Part shown: positions 8,583 to 16,985 of the stretch, one piece after another
How the letters are laid out: the number at the start of each line of letters is the position of its first letter
How positions within the stretch are numbered: position 1 is the first letter of the stretch
NCBI GenBank assembly: GCA_900128395.1
Contig: LT649470.1
Location: 1-24,102 of the forward strand
Direction of reading: 5' to 3'
From: Stramenopiles sp. TOSAG23-2
Lineage: Eukaryota > Sar
Length of the DNA stretch: 24,102 nucleotides
Notes under the pieces: generated by a model
Told to the model about the DNA's origin: nothing
What the model saw: the letters and a program-made list of their open reading frames with translations, nothing else
Database searches by the model: none
Made by a program: the position numbers and the translations under genes

Positions 8583-9497
8583 TTATTTATCAGCAGTTGC
8601 TAGATTCATCCAATAAATTTTTTCTTTCCCAAGTTGTTCAATATTCTGTTCCATAGTAGCAATTTTCTTTAAATATAAATTCTTTTCCGCTTGTAAATTT
8701 CCAATCATTGCTTTAAATTTTTTCTCACTTTTCGTCGAATCTAAAATCAACTTTTCCATTGTAGTATGCAAATGATATGCCTTTGCTTTAATTAAAGATT
8801 TTTTCATCAGTGCTACTTCCTCTTCTGCTTTTGCAGCACGTTCTTGCGCCGATGCCATTGCAAGACGATTGCTTTCACGCATGCGATCTAATGCCATTTC
8901 TACGTCACCAACACCTAAAAGTGAAGTATCATTACTACTTCTTAAAATATCTATTTGCTTCTTCAAAAATACTTCTCGTTCATAAGCTCGTTCCAACGCT
9001 CTGGCGGATGCTTTTCTTTCTTTGACTAAAGTTTGACGTAATACAGTTATTTGATGATCTCGTGGATCTGCCAATGTCATTGATGGATTAGGTGCTGGCG
9101 GTGGTTGTCTTGTTGGCGTTGCCTTGTTGGTATAATTATTATTATTATTATTATTATTATTGTTACTGTTATTGTTGTTATTATTTTCGATAGTATTTCC
9201 TTGATAACTAAACGACGTTGATTGTTGTGTGGATTCATTCTTTCTTGGTGACACGTATCCCAACGAAGCAGCCATTTTTGCATTTTGCGCACGCATGCTT
9301 TGAATGCTCTGATTATAATTAACATGATTGTGGCCATATGCCTTATTTAATATTCTTTGTTGTTCCTCTTCAACAGCATTTAAAGTTAATGGGACAATAT
9401 TATTATCGGCTTCTTTTGACATTGGATTGTTCTCACTTTGATGAAGTGCAACAAGACTATCAAATCTTGACATGAAACTTTTTTCAATATCACTCAT
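8583..9497 (-). CDS. Coiled-coil protein with poly-Asn tract, unknown function
   Basis: 304 residues when started at the ATG at 9497 (MSDIEKSF); an upstream in-frame ATG at 9539 would add 14 residues of doubtful quality. The N-terminal 100 residues are polar with no recognised domain. A long Asn run encoded by AAT/AAC repeats (around 9131-9190) is followed by a short Pro-rich stretch (RQPPPAPNPS). The last 150 residues are strongly heptad-like and charged, predicting a long parallel coiled coil of the sort seen in cytoskeletal or centriolar scaffold proteins. No membrane segment or signal peptide is visible. It converges with the secreted protein gene and diverges from the four-pass membrane protein gene. 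I cannot name an orthologue. Confidence 0.8.
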   Translation of the reverse strand: MSDIEKSFMSRFDSLVALHQSENNPMSKEADNNIVPLTLNAVEEEQQRILNKAYGHNHVNYNQSIQSMRAQNAKMAASLGYVSPRKNESTQQSTSFSYQGNTIENNNNNNSNNNNNNNNNNYTNKATPTRQPPPAPNPSMTLADPRDHQITVLRQTLVKERKASARALERAYEREVFLKKQIDILRSSNDTSLLGVGDVEMALDRMRESNRLAMASAQERAAKAEEEVALMKKSLIKAKAYHLHTTMEKLILDSTKSEKKFKAMIGNLQAEKNLYLKKIATMEQNIEQLGKEKIYWMNLATADK

Positions 9498-10019
9498 TTT
9501 GTATACGCGTGTGTATATATAAAGTATGGGCTGATTCAATATTGTGATTATCTTTTATTTGTAATTGTTCTATTGTATGATTGTAACATTTGTCTTTACA
9601 ATAAATTTATTTTGTAACAACTAGTTGTATAAATATTTCTACTACTACTTCATAATTCTAGAATAATAATAAAAAAAAATAATATAGTCCGCCGCTGGTC
9701 TGCGAAAGAAGAAACAAAAAAACTAAGTACCAATATTTATATTCTAAGCTATTACATAGACAGAAGACATACTACTACCAGCTAGCACTATATATATAGT
9801 ATTATTATTTTATTACGAAAAAAACTATTATTAAATTCATCATACCACTGCTGGACTGGTGGTACAAGTACTATATAATACTATAATATACACTCTGCAT
9901 CAAAACTGCAACTATATGATCTTGACTACTATTATTGGTAATATTACTTCTGCCCCCATAATTATAACTAGGACTACCTGACAACTAAAGTCCAAAATCG
10001 TGGTCTGGTACCTTTTAGA
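9498..10019. other. Divergent promoter region
   Basis: About 520 bp between the divergent coiled-coil and membrane-protein genes. It is AT-rich with TATA-like strings (about 9792-9800 and 9871-9892) and a weak palindrome near 9844-9866 (TACCAC/GTGGTA). No gene is evident. An in-frame TAG at 9969 supports starting the plus-strand gene at 10020. Confidence 0.5.
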
Positions 10020-11252
10020 ATGTGTATAATAATCGAATGGTTGCTGCGCTGCTTTTGCGATCGCTTTTGTTGCCAAGAAAAGAATAATAATGCTGAAGAT
10101 AATAGTTGCTGCGGAAAAATATGTAAATTTATTGAAGATTCCTCTTTGAGAGTCCATCTCCTGATTGTTGGGGTGGTTTACAGTTTACTATTTATATGGA
10201 CTACCGTCTGCTTACCAATAATTTTTGGATCTAACATGATGTATGATGAGGTCGGGACAAATTTTATTTTCTTTTTCCTTTTCTGGATACCCAATTCTTT
10301 TGCATTGTTCCTGGTAATGGGGTTGTGGAAGAAGTTGGCTGTGGAAGAAGTTGGCATTTTCAAGTTGCTTGAAGAATTTAGCGAAAAATTCCCTGATACG
10401 GTATTTCATGGTTTGAGTTCATATAATTTATTGCTGATGTTCCTTCCTTGGACCATGTACCTTTTAATTGTGTACGACAAAGATCTCGTTGAGAGGTTGG
10501 CAGGAACAATCAAAGTGGAAGATGCACGGGCAATCGCAGAAGCTAACAAATTTGTCGAACCATTCTTCGTCTTCAAGAATGGATATATTGACGAGGAGCC
10601 CGATGCATGCTATCAAAATATGTATTACAAAGCAGAACCTGGCTGTCGATGGTTTTGCGATTATCCATCCTATGATCGCATCTGCCCAATTGTGCCCTCG
10701 GAGCAGGCGAACATAACATGTGAAGATATTGTGGGTTGGTATGGATACAACTTTTACAATGGCTCGATATCGACGTTTGGTTATCGTTATTCACCTAATT
10801 GTGATGATGGATTTTGCGTTTCTGGTGAAATAATACATCATTCTTTGCCAACGCTAAAGGAAGAAAAAGGAGAACACACACACAAATCTATATATCATGA
10901 TTGTAATACTATGTCGGAATTGCTGCTGTACAAATCTTTAGCTAAGAGGTTTATAGACGAAACGCCAATGAAATTTATTTCTCGATGTTTGTGGTTTGCT
11001 TTCAATTTCCTGTTTGTTGTTGTCGGCAGCTATTTCCTTTGGTGTAAAAAGGTGGAATGGAAACCCGCTGATGTGTCAGTGGCAGAGGTGATTGCGGAAG
11101 TAGAAATCCCTGACCGTGCCGATACTGACCGTAACATAAATATATCAGTGGCAGAGGTGGTTGCAGAAGAAGCAGAATGTCCTGACTGTGACATAAATAA
11201 TATATCAGTGGCAGCGGCGATAAATAATATAAAGCTAAAAAGCACAATCTAA
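10020..11252 (+). CDS. Four-pass membrane protein with Cys-rich extracytoplasmic loop, unknown family
   Basis: 410 residues, no family recognised. Hydrophobic segments lie at about 45-69, 82-101, 134-152 and 319-341. Between the third and fourth is a loop of about 165 residues with many Cys (for example 197, 209, 213, 222, 234, 261, 266, 295) and N-glycosylation sequons (NIT, NGS), so it probably faces the lumen or outside and is disulfide-bonded. The N-terminus has eight Cys in the first 35 residues, including two CC pairs, possibly palmitoylated or metal-binding. The C-terminal tail holds three imperfect repeats built on ISVAEV(I/V)AE (residues 351-402). The start is the first ATG after an in-frame stop at 9969. 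The topology loosely recalls receptor or channel subunits, but I see no diagnostic motif. Confidence 0.8.
   Translation: MCIIIEWLLRCFCDRFCCQEKNNNAEDNSCCGKICKFIEDSSLRVHLLIVGVVYSLLFIWTTVCLPIIFGSNMMYDEVGTNFIFFFLFWIPNSFALFLVMGLWKKLAVEEVGIFKLLEEFSEKFPDTVFHGLSSYNLLLMFLPWTMYLLIVYDKDLVERLAGTIKVEDARAIAEANKFVEPFFVFKNGYIDEEPDACYQNMYYKAEPGCRWFCDYPSYDRICPIVPSEQANITCEDIVGWYGYNFYNGSISTFGYRYSPNCDDGFCVSGEIIHHSLPTLKEEKGEHTHKSIYHDCNTMSELLLYKSLAKRFIDETPMKFISRCLWFAFNFLFVVVGSYFLWCKKVEWKPADVSVAEVIAEVEIPDRADTDRNINISVAEVVAEEAECPDCDINNISVAAAINNIKLKSTI
11070..11225 (+). repeat. Coding tandem repeat in the membrane-protein tail
   Basis: Three degenerate copies of a unit starting (G/A)T(G/A)TCAGTGGCAG encode SVAEVIAE, SVAEVVAE and the truncated SVAAAI. 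They form an acidic, presumably cytoplasmic C-terminal extension. Expansion of this repeat probably explains the length of the tail. Confidence 0.7.
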
Positions 11253-11699
11253 ATCTACTTCTTTCTTTTTGATTTACAGAATTGATTGATTATGTATTAT
11301 ATAAATGTATATAAACAAATATTTGAATATTAAATAAATAAAAAATATTTATATAAATAAATATTAATAAAATAAATCGAGTTTATCTATAAATTATTAT
11401 CTTTTTTTACAGCGCTTAAATTAAGTGTGGTACTGTAAGTGTACTATTCCTCGTTACCAGGTAATGATGGATGCGATGTGGTGGATAAAAAAGAAAAAGA
11501 AACCGCGAATAAGACTATGTAATTTTATACTTGTAAGAATATATAGAATACTATATACTAAAATTAACATCTAAGAGAAAAAGGAATAGAACAAATTATT
11601 CATTTGTTTGTGTAAAAGTAAAAGCAATTGTTAGCAATAGAAAAAGAAGTGTACATTTTGGCACGTAATCAATATAACGACGGTTTCAAAATAAGCAAG
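11253..11699. other. Intergenic region upstream of the ENOD93-like gene
   Basis: AT-rich spacer between two co-oriented genes. It holds AATAAA-type strings shortly after the upstream stop (11331-11345 and 11368-11376), consistent with polyadenylation of the membrane-protein gene. A 35-codon ATG frame near 11466 is not supported as a gene. Confidence 0.45.
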
Positions 11700-11993
11700 A
11701 TGGCGTCTGGTAAGCGTCAAGATAGACCATCGATAATAAAAGAATGCGTTAATGAATCATTGATGGAAGGAGTGATGACTGCCATGAAAGCAGGAGCAAT
11801 TGCTTCATCAGTCGTATTGTTAGCGCACCATTTTCATAAAGGATTCAGAACAAATGTAGGAGTTAGTGGTAAAGTAGCGACGGTTATGATGCCTTTATTT
11901 GGAAGTTTTATCTTAACGACTGAACATTCTGTAAGTGCATGTAGGCGGAGACAGCAAGAGTTTGAACGATCTATGAGAAAATTGAAGGGATGA
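11700..11993 (+). CDS. Small ENOD93-like membrane protein
   Basis: 97 residues from the ATG at 11700, which lies in a strong context (AAGATGG). The upstream in-frame extension has no ATG. The protein has the length and layout of the early-nodulin-93 family: an EG..A..KAGA stretch (about residues 23-33), a first hydrophobic helix (AIASSVVLLAHHF), a short polar link, a second helix (KVATVMMPLFGSFILTTEHSV) and a Cys/Arg-rich end. ENOD93-type proteins are small two-helix membrane proteins. Plant and fungal members are linked to mitochondria or respiration, so a mitochondrial role is possible here. The match is by pattern rather than alignment. It converges on the calpain gene with a 101-bp gap. 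Confidence 0.6.
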   Translation: MASGKRQDRPSIIKECVNESLMEGVMTAMKAGAIASSVVLLAHHFHKGFRTNVGVSGKVATVMMPLFGSFILTTEHSVSACRRRQQEFERSMRKLKG

Positions 11994-12002
11994 TGTATAT
12001 AT

Positions 12003-12028
12003 ATATATATATACTCGTATATATATAT
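12003..12028. terminator. TA-repeat palindrome between convergent genes (12-bp arms)
   Basis: ATATATATATAC and GTATATATATAT are separated by 2 nt, giving a perfect hairpin in the 101-bp gap between the convergent ENOD93-like and calpain genes. It is made of TA microsatellite, so it may be a by-product of repeat composition rather than a selected terminator. Confidence 0.35.
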
Positions 12029-12094
12029 TCACGAGGTGTACTCATATAAATATTATACAATTATATAAAAATAAAAAATAAATCAAACTTATAT

Positions 12095-14887
12095 TTACGA
12101 TAATAAAGATACACTATCAAAAAATGAAATTTGATTTGATTCTGATGATAAAGATTTATGTGTTATCGTAGACGATTCAATAACGTTAAACTGATTCAAA
12201 AACATATTATATCTTGCTACCATCGAGCTACTTGTTACAAAAGTATTTTCATTGGCAATTAATAAATAATTGCCATCATTAATATTATTAGTACCATCAT
12301 TAAATAAAATTTCATCATACATACAAGAAATAAAAATAAATCTTTTCTCAAGTCCTTTTACATTAACAACCGATTTATTATCAGGAATCCAAATATATTT
12401 ACTACCAAAACAGTCATCGGCATCGCCTTTTTCCCTACCTTTCGTATGATTTGTACCACTGCTGCTGCTGCTACTGCTACTACTACTGCTATTATTTTTA
12501 TTAATACCACTCATGAAAGATGGAATTATTATATCAATTGGTACCATCGATAAGTTAGTGATAGAAATATAACCAATCTTGCCACAGCATAACATTTCCA
12601 ATTTAGTAGTATCATTTAATATCCTCGAGTAAATTCGAGGTTGTTCCACGTTTGCATTAAATATATTACCTTGATGGGAAGTAATTCCACATTGTATTGT
12701 TTTAAATAACATATCACGAAATTTATTTTGAAAGGAACGTGAATCTCCTTCGGATAATATAATTTGTCTAGCAGATATTGGATTTGCACTTAATATTTTC
12801 CAGATGTAATCAATTTGTACACTACGATTATATCGTAAAAAATATATACGATATGTAGCATTGGTATCATCTAAAATTAATTCCACATGATCTTGATTTG
12901 TAATAGATGTATTGCTTTTGACGACAAGAACTTCTTCCTGTGTGTTTTTCGATCCATTACCATTACTAGGAACATGTTTTGTAATAACTATTGTTACATC
13001 ATTTTTAGAATTGTAAGAATAATCTTTTCTACCACGTGTATTTGGTAAAAACAAACATATTTGAGTCCATGTAACTTGATGAACCCTCATTTCAACAACA
13101 TTCGAATCAATAAAATTCATTCCTCTAGTATTATGCATATTTTGGATTTTAGAAGATTTAAAGGTTACGTTATACCAATTTTTATGTGCTTTAACAACAT
13201 CAACATTTGTAAAACGCCTCATAAAATCAGTATATGTAATCCAGAATGTGCCATCATTCTTATCAGTCATCTTCAAAATTTTTTTTAATGAATTTGTCCA
13301 CACGTCAGAACCGGATGAAAATGCCCCATGCCATTCTTTCTTCCCCCATGGATTCCTTATACGAAGTACTCTTAATGTACCTTCTAATGATAAATGGACA
13401 TTTTGACTGTCTTTTAATTTTTGTTTATCATAACAATTCCCATTACTATGAAATTGATTAGTAACACTTGCACTTGTATTTCCAGCAGCAGATGTTGAAC
13501 TTTTTTTCTTTGAAGAAGAAAAGAACTCTTTAATGGATTGTTGTCTACCAAGCTTCACATCTTTAATTTCTTTTACTTCCAATATAGAATATGCATGTAA
13601 ACCAACGATACCTTCACCAGTTGTTAACGTGCCGGCTCCCATTGGAAAATTACAGCTTGCATATGACAATAATTTACCCCATGCAATATCTGAATCAAAA
13701 TGTTCGTCATTTAAACTTAATACTTCAGTTGGACAACCAGTTAATACACTGAATGCTTCCACTATTTCGCCACCTGAAATTGCCATATAATTGCTACATG
13801 CTTTTGCATATGCTTTTTCCAAAAAAGCAAGCCATAATGAATTTCCTCTTCCAGGCTTTGCAAACGCTAAATTTGATTTTGGTAATTTACGATATGATGA
13901 TGATGACGATGTAGAAGAAGACGAGGATGACGTACTACTGTTATTTCCGTTTGCTTTTTTATCATTATTTACACGTATGGGTAAAAAATTATCAATTGAA
14001 ATTGCTTCCCATTCACCATGTAAGCATAAATTAATTACAAGTTTCCCATCTTTTGGTATGCACATATTACGTTTAATATTATTATTATCATTGTTGTTGT
14101 TATTATTATTATTATCGGAAAGATACGTAGTATTGTTTAAATGATATGAAAATATTTGTTGCATTAAATCAGATCGTTCAGCAACAACTGCTGCTGCTGA
14201 AATGAACCAACAATCCCCAATTTTACCTTGTAATATGTCATTTGGAGCAAATAGTTTTTCATTTAATAAATGAGTTTGTGCAAGTTTATATTCAGGTGAA
14301 GAAAAGCGTTTCCAAGAGAGATCTTTCGCTTGTTTCGTATGTGGTTCACCGTTACACCATTGAAAAAATTTACAACGAAATTTGGCTGGTTTATTACAAC
14401 AATAAAAATATTTACCTTTGTTTTGTGTTTCTTTACGAACACGCTTTGCAGTAGCATGTTTACCACAATAACATTTCGGAGCTTCATCGCTATTATTATT
14501 ACTTTTTTTTTTCATACCAGAGCGTCCATCAATACTTCGTGAATTAGCTTGAAAATTGATGTCTACAAATAATTGATTTTTTGTATTTTGTTTTTCTACA
14601 TTTATATTGTCCGAAAGTTTTCCTTTTATCATGGAAACAGACGATGATATGATCCAGTTGTTCGTAGTATTATGAATGATTGTATTTGAATTATTTTCAT
14701 GATCACTATTACGTTTCTTGACTATTTCAGTTGTTGACGTTATTAATTTTCTTTTTTTATTTACAATGTGATTATTATTATTGTTATTGTTGTTCGTTGG
14801 GCGATGATGACCATTATTTACATGGTTTTGATTGGCATCATTGTTATCATTGTGGTTTGGGCTAGTCAAATCAATAATTCCACTCAT
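12095..14887 (-). CDS. Calpain-type cysteine protease with SIM-like motif, NLS, GRF zinc finger and PIP box
   Basis: 930 residues from the ATG at 14887 (MSGIIDLTSP); an upstream in-frame ATG at 14938 adds 17 unconvincing residues. In order: a SUMO-interacting-type motif IIDLTS (4-9), poly-Asn, a basic NLS-like patch (KKRK at 44-47, KKR at 57-59), a GRF-type zinc finger (about 139-178, with CYC at 139-141, YFYC at 160-163, C172 and FFQWC at 174-178), and a calpain protease core. The triad is present: Cys226 in GDCWF, His431 in GLHAYS and Asn512 in RIRNPWG. Between His and Asn an insertion of about 60 residues holds QQSIKEFF (449-456), a full PCNA-binding consensus. A beta-rich calpain domain III-like region follows, with Ser-rich tracts. 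No EF-hand domain is seen. Calpains cut proteins at limited sites; the add-on motifs point to the nucleus and replicating DNA. The protease call is firm; its site of action is inference. Confidence 0.93.
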   Translation of the reverse strand: MSGIIDLTSPNHNDNNDANQNHVNNGHHRPTNNNNNNNNHIVNKKRKLITSTTEIVKKRNSDHENNSNTIIHNTTNNWIISSSVSMIKGKLSDNINVEKQNTKNQLFVDINFQANSRSIDGRSGMKKKSNNNSDEAPKCYCGKHATAKRVRKETQNKGKYFYCCNKPAKFRCKFFQWCNGEPHTKQAKDLSWKRFSSPEYKLAQTHLLNEKLFAPNDILQGKIGDCWFISAAAVVAERSDLMQQIFSYHLNNTTYLSDNNNNNNNNDNNNIKRNMCIPKDGKLVINLCLHGEWEAISIDNFLPIRVNNDKKANGNNSSTSSSSSSTSSSSSYRKLPKSNLAFAKPGRGNSLWLAFLEKAYAKACSNYMAISGGEIVEAFSVLTGCPTEVLSLNDEHFDSDIAWGKLLSYASCNFPMGAGTLTTGEGIVGLHAYSILEVKEIKDVKLGRQQSIKEFFSSSKKKSSTSAAGNTSASVTNQFHSNGNCYDKQKLKDSQNVHLSLEGTLRVLRIRNPWGKKEWHGAFSSGSDVWTNSLKKILKMTDKNDGTFWITYTDFMRRFTNVDVVKAHKNWYNVTFKSSKIQNMHNTRGMNFIDSNVVEMRVHQVTWTQICLFLPNTRGRKDYSYNSKNDVTIVITKHVPSNGNGSKNTQEEVLVVKSNTSITNQDHVELILDDTNATYRIYFLRYNRSVQIDYIWKILSANPISARQIILSEGDSRSFQNKFRDMLFKTIQCGITSHQGNIFNANVEQPRIYSRILNDTTKLEMLCCGKIGYISITNLSMVPIDIIIPSFMSGINKNNSSSSSSSSSSSGTNHTKGREKGDADDCFGSKYIWIPDNKSVVNVKGLEKRFIFISCMYDEILFNDGTNNINDGNYLLIANENTFVTSSSMVARYNMFLNQFNVIESSTITHKSLSSESNQISFFDSVSLLS

Positions 14888-15580
14888 TTTGCATTTAATC
14901 GTTTTGATGTTTTTTTTTTTTTCATCTATATAGTACACATACGAAGCACATCTATCTCTCTGAAAAATGTTTTACTAGATAGATATTTTTGAATTACATC
15001 ATGCAATTCTATTTGGAACAACAACTAACCAAAAAGGTTAACCCAAAAAACTTTTAAGTATAAATTCTCATCTACATCATTTGATAGGGAAAATCGATAA
15101 ATTCTTTTTATCTATTTTCAATCTTCCATTTTCCATTTAATAACTTTTAAGTATAATTTCTCATCTACATCATTTGATAGGGGAAATCGAATCTGGGCTC
15201 TTTTTTTAGTTGCCGTGTTGCGTCAATCAAGCCCAGCAAGCCTGGCAAGGCACCAACATGAAGGAGCAAGAAGCCCGGCGGCGGCTAGAACCAATCAAAA
15301 GTGAAATATCTTTTGCTTTTTGTGGTGTACACATTCGCACATCTCACAGGTATAGAGCTACCATCATCACACCACCCTTTATTGTACTTATAGAATCTAT
15401 ATTACAATATATATATGTAAATGTAAGATTATTCTGTGGATACATACATTTATACATATATTTATCATATAATAACAACAACATAAAAAATTATATTAGT
15501 TATATATATATTAATTAGGAATAACTTGATATTTTGTAACAGCAACAAATTATAATATTAATTGACGACATCAATATATC
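14888..15580. promoter_or_regulatory. Divergent promoter region with 50-bp direct repeat and GC-rich block
   Basis: This 693-bp gap lies between the divergent calpain and SET genes. A 50-bp sequence ending CATTTGATAGGG(A/G)AAATCGA occurs twice (about 15049-15098 and 15142-15190, spacing 93 bp). A GC-rich block of about 90 bp follows at 15208-15298, in contrast with its surroundings. An 86-codon ATG frame starting at 15258 begins in this block but decays into Ile/Tyr/Asn-rich sequence and is not called as a gene. Confidence 0.5.
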
Positions 15581-16678
15581 ATGATGATGATGATGAAATT
15601 TATGTTCATATTTTTATTATGTTTTTTTATACATACGCAAACATCAAATGCAAATGTTGCATCCGTAGATGCTACACAGATGAATATGCCATATAATCCA
15701 CTTGTGGAACTAAGAAAGCAATATGTACCACCAGAAATTGCAATATTTGATTGGGTACGTTCCCACGGTGGTATTGTCGATGGTGTAGCGATATTTTCAC
15801 CAAAAAATAAACCAAGAGGTTTATATACGACAAAGCAATTTAAAAACGGTACAATGTTATTGTCAATACCAAACGAAGTGATGATACACAGAGGATTTGT
15901 TCTCAATGAGAAAAAAAATCCAGCATTTGTATCATATTACAGAGGACATAGCATTGATGGTAAAAATTACTTCATCGGACATGGTTTGCAAGCAATTAAA
16001 GATATGGATGCTGGTGAAGAAATATTTGATAACTACAGTCCACTAAGCGAAACTCACTTATGTACAATCAATATTCTTATAACATTTGGTTTTCTTGAGC
16101 CGGAACGTGGATACGATTGTTACGAGTTTACAGTAAATGCGACATTCGACGGAGAGTCAAAATTTGTTGCTGAAAAAATAGCATTATTTAACGCATTTGG
16201 TATACCAAGAACTTTATCGGTTACATTGCGTGGCTCGACATTGGATTCAATGCGCGAACGATTTCCAGAAGATTATTTAATATTTATGCGAATTATGTCA
16301 ATTTCCAATATTAATCAGTATAAGACTGGTATGATTGTAGCAAATGGAATTAAAGCTGGTACACATTCACGGAAAACAGTTTGGTCCCTCGATAACGAGC
16401 ATAATACGCTACGAAGTTTAAAAAAGCAAGCGAGTAACATACAGCTACATAATTTTGAAACGACTGTTGAGGAAGATTTGCAAATCTTGCAATTGTTGGA
16501 TAGTAAATTAAATGATAGTAGCATTACAAGTTACAAAACATTAGAATCTTATCGACAACAAAAACTAATTGTCGGATTAAGGCGCCGTGAGCATGAAGTA
16601 GTATCTACATTGATTGATTTTGCAGATGAAAAATGGATGAATTTATTAAATGCTAAAATATTAAACTCAGACATTTAA
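15581..16678 (+). CDS. Secreted SET-domain protein of the Rubisco LSMT/SETD3 type, SET core shortened
   Basis: 365 residues. A signal peptide (about residues 6-24, KFMFIFLLCFFIHTQTSNA) follows five Met encoded by ATG repeats. The front of a SET domain is clear: FDWVRSHGGIVDGV (56-69), RGLYTT (79-84) and LLSIPNEV (93-100). So is the back: HGLQAIKDMDAGEEIFDNYS (134-153), then LITFGFLE. Family members carry a long I-SET insert and an NHxxxPN-like motif between these blocks; here only about 35 residues separate them and that motif is absent. The C-terminal half resembles the helical substrate-binding domain of Rubisco-methyltransferase-like proteins. Intact members methylate Lys or His with S-adenosylmethionine. 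This one may have lost activity or evolved a minimal site. The signal peptide suggests the ER or a complex plastid. It diverges from the calpain and converges on the GH99 gene. Confidence 0.8.
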   Translation: MMMMMKFMFIFLLCFFIHTQTSNANVASVDATQMNMPYNPLVELRKQYVPPEIAIFDWVRSHGGIVDGVAIFSPKNKPRGLYTTKQFKNGTMLLSIPNEVMIHRGFVLNEKKNPAFVSYYRGHSIDGKNYFIGHGLQAIKDMDAGEEIFDNYSPLSETHLCTINILITFGFLEPERGYDCYEFTVNATFDGESKFVAEKIALFNAFGIPRTLSVTLRGSTLDSMRERFPEDYLIFMRIMSISNINQYKTGMIVANGIKAGTHSRKTVWSLDNEHNTLRSLKKQASNIQLHNFETTVEEDLQILQLLDSKLNDSSITSYKTLESYRQQKLIVGLRRREHEVVSTLIDFADEKWMNLLNAKILNSDI

Positions 16679-16754
16679 AAATGCTATCTCAGCAGTTTCA
16701 ATGTCTCGTAAAAATGTTGTAGGAAATCATGTACACGTTATATATTACGAAGAG

Positions 16755-16798
<44 letters not shown>

Positions 16799-16985
16799 AT
16801 CAAAGTGTGTTGCTAATTTTTATTTTAGTACCTAGTGCGTTCAATGAAAGAACTGAACACAATTTTTTTTACACAACAACACGAAAATGTAAAAACATAT
16901 TTATTTTAATATTTTTTTTTAATATATTTTTATCATAATTACTGCTGAGAGTAATACGAACCCTTCAGTGTATTCAAAAATCTCC
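16679..16985. other. Convergent intergenic region with GA microsatellite
   Basis: The 307-bp gap between the SET and GH99 genes holds a pure GA-type microsatellite (about 16750-16794), poly-T tracts and a weak 6-bp hairpin (ATTACT/AGTAAT, 16938-16955). No gene is seen. Confidence 0.6.

Noticed and set aside
9077-9337. Minus-strand frame with poly-Ile
   Set aside because: It is a shifted reading of the AAT repeat inside the coiled-coil gene, which is the better frame.
11466-11573. 35-codon ATG frame preceding the ENOD93-like gene
   Set aside because: Short, Lys-rich, with no recognisable features; more likely 5' leader sequence.
11628-11699. N-terminal extension of the ENOD93-like protein from TTG
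   Set aside because: A TTG start is implausible in a eukaryotic nuclear gene; the ATG at 11700 has a strong context and a family-like start.
15210-15518. 102-codon frame upstream of the SET gene
   Set aside because: It starts on TTG; its first ATG is at 15258 and the second half is Ile/Tyr/Asn-rich like non-coding DNA. It could be a leader upstream frame but is not supported as a gene.
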